NCBI GenBank assembly: GCA_025060695.1
Contig: JANXBH010000003.1
Coordinates: 1-64,000 of the forward strand
Length of the DNA: 64,000 nt
From: Caldifarciminota bacterium
GTDB taxonomy: Bacteria > Hydrothermota > Hydrothermia > LBFQ01 > DSFT01
Reading direction: 5' to 3'
In this document: positions 58,569-64,000 of the stretch, piece after piece
How the letters are laid out: each line of letters opens with the position of its first letter
How positions within the stretch are numbered: position 1 is the first letter of the stretch
Notes under the pieces: model-generated
Database searches by the model: none
What the model was told of the DNA's origin: nothing
The model's input: only the letters and a program-made list of their open reading frames with translations
Program-made: the position numbers and the translations under genes

Positions 58569-60425
58569 GTGATTTCTGAATTTGGAACATTAATTTTAAC
58601 ATTATCATTTTTGTTTATACTATACGCGTTTATTTCTACTGCAATTGGAAGTTTTTTAAAGAAGGAAAAATTTATTACTTCGGGCAAAAGGGCATTAATA
58701 GTTTCCTTTATTTACATTCTACTTGCTTCTATATTGCTAATTTTTGCTTTAATCATAGGGGACTACTCTATACATTACGTTGCACTTCAGGTTTCTAATT
58801 CTACTCCAATAGTATATAGAATTGCAGGTTTTTGGGCTGGTATGGATGGTTCCATGTTATTTTGGAATTTAATTTATGGTATATATATCATAGTATTTCT
58901 AAACTCAGAAGCAAAAAAATACAAAGATGTATATAATTTTTCATTAGTTTTATTTGCTATGGTATATTTATTTTTTATTAGTGTAGTTTTATTCTTTTCT
59001 AATCCATTTAAACCAACTGAGGAATTTGTAAATGACGGAAGAGGATTAAATCCACTATTATTTACTTGGTGGATGCACGTTCATCCACTAACTTTGTATT
59101 TGGGTTATACTGGTATAGCTATTCCATTCGCCATTACTATTGGAATGCTAATTGCAAGAAACTTTGAAAATGAGATATTTAAGATACTTAGAAAGTGGTT
59201 AATTTTGCCTTGGATATTTTTGACTATAGGTATATATTTTGGAGGAAGATGGGCATATTTAGAGCTTGGATGGGGTGGTTATTGGGCGTGGGACCCAGTT
59301 GAAAACGCATCATTTATTCCATGGCTAACTTTAACCGCACTAATACATTCTACTATTCTATCAGAAAAATTTGGAATGTTCAAAATGTGGAATGTGTTTT
59401 TATCTATTATAACATTTACTTTTGTTTTACTTGGGACTTATATAACAAGAAGCGGTGCACTTGTATCAGTTCATAGCTTCGCCCAAAGCGAATTAGGAAA
59501 CATTTTCTTTGGATTTATGGTTTTTATATTATTTTTAGGCTTAGTTCTATTTTTTATAAATTACAATAATTTAAAGTCTCAAAGAACAATTGAAAACTTA
59601 ATTTCAAGAGAAGGAGCATATTTACTAAATAATTGGATACTTACAATTTTGGCATTTATAGTTGCATTTGGAACTTTATTCCCATTTATATCAAATATTG
59701 TCATAAATCAGCAAGTAGTGGTAGGTGCAACGTTTTTTGAAAAGTCTACATATTTACCATTTACAATCATGTTATTTCTAATGGCTTTTGCCCCATATAT
59801 TCCATATGGTAGTCTTCCAAAAGGACATTTAAAAAGATTTATTATTCCAATTATCATTAGTACTATTTTGACTGTCATTTTTTATTTCTTTATAAAAGAC
59901 CTAAATATTATCCTTTATATTGCAATATTTTCAATTTTTCTAATAATTTCAAACTTTGTGTTTTTTGATATGAAAAGGACAAGAGCAGGAATGTTAGTTC
60001 ATCTTGGTGTTGCAATACTATCAATAGGTATAGTTGCTAATACCATCTTTAAGGAGAGGAAGGAAGTAATCTTAAAAGTTGGAGAAAGTGTAGAATTTTC
60101 TAATTACAAGATAAAAGTTAAAAGTATTGAAAATGGTTCTAAAGAAGACTATTTTTATAACAACATAAAATTAGAAATTCAATCAAATGGTAAGAACTAT
60201 ATAAGTAATCCTCAACTAAGATTTTATCATAAGTGGAATATGAAAACTCCTGAGGTAGATATTATTTCTTCAATTAAAGGTGATATGTATGTGGCAATTG
60301 GTGAAGTAGATGAGGAAACTAATGAGGTTTATATGGTTCTATTTTTTGAGCCATTTATACAACTTGTATGGCTTGGACCTATACTAATGGCAATTGGTGG
60401 AATATTAAGATATAGATTGCTTTAA
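58569..60425 (+). CDS. ccmF: Cytochrome c biogenesis protein CcmF
   Basis: 618 residues, about 15 transmembrane helices. The WWD-like haem-handling motif WGGYWAWDPVENASFIPWLT is near residue 240. GFWAGMDGSMLFW, WMHVHPLTLYLGYTG and TYITRSGALVSVHSF are family blocks. CcmF with CcmH attaches haem to apocytochrome c at the outer face of the inner membrane. The C-terminal soluble loop (about 500-590) is present. Other ccm genes are not here. The start is GTG 5 nt after TAAAAT. Confidence 0.94.
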   Translation: MISEFGTLILTLSFLFILYAFISTAIGSFLKKEKFITSGKRALIVSFIYILLASILLIFALIIGDYSIHYVALQVSNSTPIVYRIAGFWAGMDGSMLFWNLIYGIYIIVFLNSEAKKYKDVYNFSLVLFAMVYLFFISVVLFFSNPFKPTEEFVNDGRGLNPLLFTWWMHVHPLTLYLGYTGIAIPFAITIGMLIARNFENEIFKILRKWLILPWIFLTIGIYFGGRWAYLELGWGGYWAWDPVENASFIPWLTLTALIHSTILSEKFGMFKMWNVFLSIITFTFVLLGTYITRSGALVSVHSFAQSELGNIFFGFMVFILFLGLVLFFINYNNLKSQRTIENLISREGAYLLNNWILTILAFIVAFGTLFPFISNIVINQQVVVGATFFEKSTYLPFTIMLFLMAFAPYIPYGSLPKGHLKRFIIPIIISTILTVIFYFFIKDLNIILYIAIFSIFLIISNFVFFDMKRTRAGMLVHLGVAILSIGIVANTIFKERKEVILKVGESVEFSNYKIKVKSIENGSKEDYFYNNIKLEIQSNGKNYISNPQLRFYHKWNMKTPEVDIISSIKGDMYVAIGEVDEETNEVYMVLFFEPFIQLVWLGPILMAIGGILRYRLL

Positions 60426-60431
60426 AATTAT
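60420..60431 (+). promoter_or_regulatory. Promoter for the 60437 gene overlapping the ccmF stop
   Basis: ctttaaaattat; CTT TAA is the last codon and stop of ccmF. TAAAAT ends 8 nt before TTG 60437. Confidence 0.5.
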
Positions 60432-60436
60432 TTAAC

Positions 60437-61183
60437 TTGCATATAGTATTTTTTCTGCCATTAATAGTATATTGGTTATCAATGATCTTAGGAGGTATTT
60501 ATAACAATAAAGTTTTACTGAATATAGGTCCTGCTATCGGATTTGCATTTGCAGGTATATGGGGCGTTGTTTTGCTATTAAATAAGTATTCTTCAATTGT
60601 GGACAAAAGGATACTTTTATTTATATCACCAGGGTTAATTAGTTTTGGTATAGGGGATGCTGTTTGGGCTTATTATGAGTTAATTCTCAAAATTGAACCA
60701 GAAGAGCCATTCGCTTCAACATTCTTTTATTATATATTCTATATCACATCCATATTAGCACTTATTTCCATAAACTACTTCATTTATAAGGAATTTCATG
60801 ACAAAGAAGATAATATAGTATTAACTATTGCTTATACTTTTTTTCCAATTATTTCTATAGCTTTGGTTTTCTTTGCTTTTTCAAAAACAGCATTAGAGGA
60901 ATATGGGACTATAATTTCGTTTATAGTAAATTTTGGGTATATCATTTTTAATGTGATAATTTTATCCTTGCTTGTCTATCCTGCTTATAAATTTAGAGGT
61001 GGTGAAATATCTAAGTTTTATATGTTCTATGCCACTGGTATGTTCTTTATTACAATTGCAGATTTAGTCTATTGGATAATTGGAAGTTCATATCAAGTTG
61101 GTTCAATTCCAGACTATATCTGGTTAATAGGCACAAGTTTTATTTATATTGCACTTTATCAAAGATGGAAGGACGTTTTTTAG
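60437..61183 (+). CDS. Seven-helix membrane protein, unknown
   Basis: 248 residues with about seven transmembrane helices and a short C-terminus. SFGIGDAVWAYYELILKIEPEEPFAS-like spacing and a late FITIADLVYWIIG give a repeated pattern of Asp and aromatic residues in helices. This resembles the 7TM sensor modules attached to some histidine kinases and GGDEF proteins, but no output domain is attached here. Translation probably starts at TTG after a leaderless-type box. Function unknown. Confidence 0.6.
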   Translation: MHIVFFLPLIVYWLSMILGGIYNNKVLLNIGPAIGFAFAGIWGVVLLLNKYSSIVDKRILLFISPGLISFGIGDAVWAYYELILKIEPEEPFASTFFYYIFYITSILALISINYFIYKEFHDKEDNIVLTIAYTFFPIISIALVFFAFSKTALEEYGTIISFIVNFGYIIFNVIILSLLVYPAYKFRGGEISKFYMFYATGMFFITIADLVYWIIGSSYQVGSIPDYIWLIGTSFIYIALYQRWKDVF

Positions 61184-61191
61184 ATTAGATT

Positions 61192-61758
61192 ATGATGATT
61201 TTAATTTTATCAGACCTTATTGAAGTTTGGTCAGCAAGGTCAGATGAAAGGTACGTGGGTGTTTATAACTATTTATATAGAGGCAGTGAATGGTACGAAA
61301 ATCTTACCTACATCTCATCTTCACCTCAAGACTATGTAGATTTTGGACTTTACTATGCAATTTCAGATAATACAAAAGGTTATGGTTTTTATGGGATATT
61401 TGAAAGCTTTAGAAATGAAAAGACTTCATTCGGTTTTCAAATAGATATTTCTTATTTTAATGAGATTGATGTCTCAGCTGGTATACTATATGAATATTAC
61501 ATATGGAAATTTGCAAACTATTTAAACGGAATATATTCTCCAAAGACTAATGAATACTTCTTGGGCTATGGGTTGGAATTTTGGTTAATAGATAATTTTT
61601 CAATTGGGTTTGAATTTATTAGGCAAAACAATACAACTACTTATTCTCCACAAGTATACTTTTTGTATAGATTTATAGACCTAAACTTCTCTTATAGGAT
61701 ATCAGATGAAAGATTTTATGCAATATATCTTGGATTAACTTTCCCTTACAATTTTTAG
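61192..61758 (+). CDS. Hypothetical outer-membrane beta-barrel-like protein
   Basis: 188 residues. A short hydrophobic start (MMILILSDLIEVWSA) may be a signal peptide. The rest alternates aromatic and polar residues in strand-length units (GYGFYGIFESF, SAGILYEYYIWKFANYL, FSIGFEFIRQNN) and ends in Phe, as expected for an outer-membrane barrel recognised by BamA. It may be a small 8-stranded barrel. It sits 8 nt after the 7TM gene and overlaps convergent rmlA by 24 bp. Function unknown. Confidence 0.6.
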   Translation: MMILILSDLIEVWSARSDERYVGVYNYLYRGSEWYENLTYISSSPQDYVDFGLYYAISDNTKGYGFYGIFESFRNEKTSFGFQIDISYFNEIDVSAGILYEYYIWKFANYLNGIYSPKTNEYFLGYGLEFWLIDNFSIGFEFIRQNNTTTYSPQVYFLYRFIDLNFSYRISDERFYAIYLGLTFPYNF

Positions 61759-62586
61759 AAGATATTCTCCATATCCACTATTTTTGTAATTTTTTGAAAG
61801 TTCAACTAATTGCTCCCTAGTAATAAATCCCATTCTATATGCAACTTCCTCAATACAGCCAATTTTAAGTCCTTGTCTTTTTTCAATAGTAGAAATAAAT
61901 ATGCTTGCTTCAAGCATACTATCAAAAGTGCCACAGTCTATAAAAGTAAATCCTCTTCCTAAAATCCTATAGTTTAACTTACCTTCATTTAAATATGCTT
62001 TTAATACATCCACTATTTCTAATTCGTTTCTTTTTGAAGGTTTTAAACTACTTGCAACTTCAAGTGCAAACCTATCAAGATAGTATAAACCAACTATAGC
62101 AAGATTACTTTTAGGTCTTTTAGGCTTTTCTTCAATTAATACAATTCTATCTTCCTTTATATGTGCAATTCCATATCTTTTTGGGTCATTTACGTAATAT
62201 AAAAAAATTGTTGGCGGTTTTGTATTTCTTAAAATATCAGGAAGTCCATGACCATATAATAAATTATCTCCTAATATCAGAGCAAACTCATCTTCTATAA
62301 AATCCTTTGCTATGATAATAGCTTCAGCAATACCTCTTGGCTTTTCTTGAACTTCATAGCTAATACTTATTCCAAGAATTTCTCCATTTCCCAAAAGAAT
62401 TTTTATCTTTTCAATATTTTCCTTATCACTAATTATAAGAATATCTCTAATGTTTGCAAGCATTAAAACGGAAAGTGGATAGTATATAAGTGGTTTATCG
62501 TAAATTGGAAGTAGTTGTTTTGTAATAACTTTTGTAATAGGATATAGCCTCGTACCAAGTCCTCCCGCTAAAATTATACCTTTCAT
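61735..62586 (-). CDS. rmlA: Glucose-1-phosphate thymidylyltransferase-type nucleotidyltransferase
   Basis: 283 residues. GIILAGGLGTRLYPITKVITK (nucleotide loop) starts the protein, with KQLLPIYDKPLIYYPLSVLM, LILGDNLLYG and VGLYYLDRFAL following. RmlA makes dTDP-glucose from dTTP and glucose-1-phosphate, feeding rhamnose and other deoxysugars. The length is close to the short RmlA type; other NTP sugars are possible. It overlaps the mrp gene by 4 nt. RmlB/C/D are not in the window. Confidence 0.9.
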   Translation of the reverse strand: MKGIILAGGLGTRLYPITKVITKQLLPIYDKPLIYYPLSVLMLANIRDILIISDKENIEKIKILLGNGEILGISISYEVQEKPRGIAEAIIIAKDFIEDEFALILGDNLLYGHGLPDILRNTKPPTIFLYYVNDPKRYGIAHIKEDRIVLIEEKPKRPKSNLAIVGLYYLDRFALEVASSLKPSKRNELEIVDVLKAYLNEGKLNYRILGRGFTFIDCGTFDSMLEASIFISTIEKRQGLKIGCIEEVAYRMGFITREQLVELSKNYKNSGYGEYLLKIVRES

Positions 62587-63614
62587 AAGAAACTTACAAT
62601 TTTGTTAAATGATTTTACAACCTCAAGTTGAGATTGGTTCTTCGGTTCTTGCGTAATAAAAGGAATGCCTTTGTCTGAAAGTTCTAAAAATTCAACATCT
62701 ATTGGTATTTGACATATTAATGGTATACCAAATTCTTCTGATAGTACTTTCCCTCCATCTCTTCCGAAAATATGGATTTTTCTTTCACAAGTATCTATTA
62801 GATAACTCATATTTTCTATAATACCAATAATTTTAACTCCAAGCTTTATGAATGCATTTATTGCTCTTCTTACATCATCAAGCGAAACTATCTGTGGCGT
62901 GGTAATTACTAAAATACCGTCAAGCTTTACAAGCTGGCAAGTGGATATTTGTGCATCCCCTGTCCCGGGAGGAAAATCAATTATCAAATAGTCCAATTCT
63001 CCCCATAGTGTATTAAAATACAAATCAGTAAAAACTTTATGAAACATCGTCCCTCTCCAAATTACAGGCATGCCTTCATCCAAAAGACTTGAAAAACTTA
63101 CAATTTTAACTCCATAGTTTTGAATAGGTATAAACTTATTATCTTGACTAATTTTTAATACTTGTCCTTTTATATTCAAAAGTGTTCCAACAGATGGACC
63201 ATAAATATCCGCATCAAATAGTCCAACTTTATAACCTTTCTTCGCAAGAAAAACTGCTAAATTTACCGCAATAGTAGATTTACCAACACCTCCTTTTCCA
63301 CTTGCAACCCCAATAATTTTTTTAACACCTTCAATTTTCTTTGGATTGAATATATTTGATTCAGCTTGTTTAGTTTTAAATTCAGCTTTTTCCTTAATTA
63401 CTATCTCAACTTCTTTAAAATCAAAGTGCTCATTTATTGCCTTTTTTATAATACTTGAGATATTATTTGAAAAGTTCATATACTCCTTTGGTATTCTTAG
63501 GAAAATTCTTAGTTTCTTATCCTCAAATAGCACCTCACTAACCCACCCTAAACTTACTATATCTGAGCCATCTATTTTTACTTCTTTTAAAACATTGTAA
63601 ATTTCTTTGAGCAT
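62583..63614 (-). CDS. mrp: Mrp/NBP35-type iron-sulfur carrier ATPase
   Basis: 343 residues. Residues ~1-90 are a MIP18/DUF59-like domain. The P-loop GVASGKGGVGKSTIAVNLA follows near 102-120, with GLFDADIYGPSVGTLL, DFPPGTGDAQIS and IIGIIENMSYL. In most Mrp proteins a CxxC after NMSY binds the bridging Fe-S cluster; here that place reads IDTCERK, with a single Cys. Cluster binding may differ. TAAACT ends 8 nt before the ATG. It is the first gene of mrp-rmlA. Confidence 0.9.
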   Translation of the reverse strand: MLKEIYNVLKEVKIDGSDIVSLGWVSEVLFEDKKLRIFLRIPKEYMNFSNNISSIIKKAINEHFDFKEVEIVIKEKAEFKTKQAESNIFNPKKIEGVKKIIGVASGKGGVGKSTIAVNLAVFLAKKGYKVGLFDADIYGPSVGTLLNIKGQVLKISQDNKFIPIQNYGVKIVSFSSLLDEGMPVIWRGTMFHKVFTDLYFNTLWGELDYLIIDFPPGTGDAQISTCQLVKLDGILVITTPQIVSLDDVRRAINAFIKLGVKIIGIIENMSYLIDTCERKIHIFGRDGGKVLSEEFGIPLICQIPIDVEFLELSDKGIPFITQEPKNQSQLEVVKSFNKIVSFL

Positions 63615-63619
63615 AGTTT

Positions 63620-63655
63620 CAAAGTTTAAAGAATAAATCTAAGCTTTAAAATTTT
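63620..63655. promoter_or_regulatory. Divergent promoters (mrp / GlmU-like)
   Basis: Minus: ctttaaactttg (63631-63620), TAAACT 8 nt before ATG 63614. Plus: ctttaaaatttt (63644-63655), TAAAAT 13 nt before ATG 63666. There is no Shine-Dalgarno on the plus side. Confidence 0.55.
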
Positions 63656-63665
63656 CAAAGTTTTT

Positions 63666-64000
63666 ATGATTACTCTACTTGTTGATTACAAATGGGAAAA
63701 CTTTTTACCATTCTCCTGGACAAGACCAATTTGGGACCTTAGAATGGGTATATTTACATTTCTTGAGAGAATTGGGAAGCTATATGGAAATGTATATGGA
63801 TATACTCATAGAGAATATCTTAGAGGATTATTTCCTTCGTATTCTGAAGAAAAATGGAAAGGTCAAACCCTGCTTTTAATACCAACTATATATTTTGAAG
63901 AACCATACCCCGATTTTAGAAGAGATAGAGATACACTATTTTTAGATAAACATAATAGACCATTTGGAGTATTTTTAAAGAGCCTTAGAGTGTTTGACTT
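63666..64000 (+). CDS. GlmU-like sugar nucleotidyltransferase, N-terminal part, runs off the window
   Basis: An open frame of 111 codons from ATG 63666 to the window end. The start ITLLVDYKWENFLPFSWTRP followed by IWDLRMGIFTFLERIGKLY has the TRPxxxLRxGIxT pattern found at the N-terminus of the Bacteroidetes-type GlmU-like putative nucleotidyltransferases, and LDKHNRPFGVFLKSL comes later. Such proteins have a C-terminal left-handed helix acetyltransferase domain that would lie outside the window. They are candidates for UDP-GlcNAc synthesis. The assignment rests on a short N-terminal stretch. Confidence 0.7.
   Translation, partial: MITLLVDYKWENFLPFSWTRPIWDLRMGIFTFLERIGKLYGNVYGYTHREYLRGLFPSYSEEKWKGQTLLLIPTIYFEEPYPDFRRDRDTLFLDKHNRPFGVFLKSLRVFD

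Noticed and set aside
63679-63879. A 66-codon plus-strand frame near the window end
   Set aside because: It overlaps in another frame the longer GlmU-like frame starting at 63666, which has recognisable motifs and stays open to the end.
1-64000. CRISPR arrays, insertion sequences, prophage or rRNA
   Set aside because: No repeat-spacer pattern, transposase, integrase, phage structural gene or rRNA-like stretch was seen. The recurrent ctttaaaatttt word is positioned at gene starts and is better read as promoter than as a dispersed repeat.

Overview
The window looks like a chromosomal segment of an uncultivated, probably thermophilic, diderm bacterium. The DNA is strongly AT-rich and almost all arginines use AGA/AGG, yet the four tRNA genes have GC-rich stems, which is typical of a thermophile. 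A Kdo transferase (waaA), an O-antigen-ligase-like protein, lipoproteins with lipoboxes and outer-membrane-barrel-like proteins point to an outer membrane. The mixture (PorX-like regulator, NuoKLMN, CcmF, a GlmU-like nucleotidyltransferase resembling the Bacteroidetes type) suggests a lineage near the FCB/WOR-3/Hydrothermae part of the tree. That placement is an inference from gene content only. I see no phage, IS, CRISPR array or rRNA.

Layout: 1-4132 (-) is an operon running from an MTA/SAH deaminase through YceI, a rhodanese and a DUF4388-like protein to cinA. 4170-5274 holds queD and a barrel-like protein. 5243-8691 (-) is porX-cstA, followed by comM (+). 10331-12772 (-) is queC, a DUF4388-like protein and an ATPase-like protein without a P-loop. 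12812-16566 (+) is a kelch lipoprotein, a flippase, a lipoprotein and a lone E1-alpha subunit, followed by a cytochrome c-FTR1 permease. 18388-28260 is a photoprotection locus. Seven overlapping genes (crtI-cruF-crtB-photolyase-methyltransferase-UV endonuclease-KhtT-like) run leftward. A MerR/B12-binding regulator, an SDR and a fused VTE5-VTE6-type isoprenoid kinase run rightward. 28267-34871 holds unknown paralogs, type-4 UDG, rsmD, a PEBP protein and a 31-residue membrane ORF. 34852-37215 (-) has four tRNAs followed immediately by an O-antigen-ligase-like gene. 37242-43430 has rsmA, a TlpA thioredoxin, a band-7 protein, pyrD, a large HTH regulator and a lipoprotein. 43450-49290 (-) carries ispG-purD and HIT-rpsU-ABC exporter-DUF4388. 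49329-61758 carries an acyl-CoA dehydrogenase, waaA, tlyA (-), nuoKLMN, a glycosyltransferase, ccmF and two orphan genes. 61735-64000 has mrp-rmlA (-) and the start of a GlmU-like gene.

Two genome-scale patterns stand out. First, nearly every transcription unit starts with the same element, roughly RCTTTAAAATTTT. Its TAAAAT core most often lies 7 nt before the start codon with no Shine-Dalgarno sequence, so leaderless mRNAs are likely the rule for first genes. Second, nine of ten convergent gene pairs overlap inside their coding sequences, and divergent pairs share compact, near-symmetric promoters. No junction except one shows a terminator-like hairpin.
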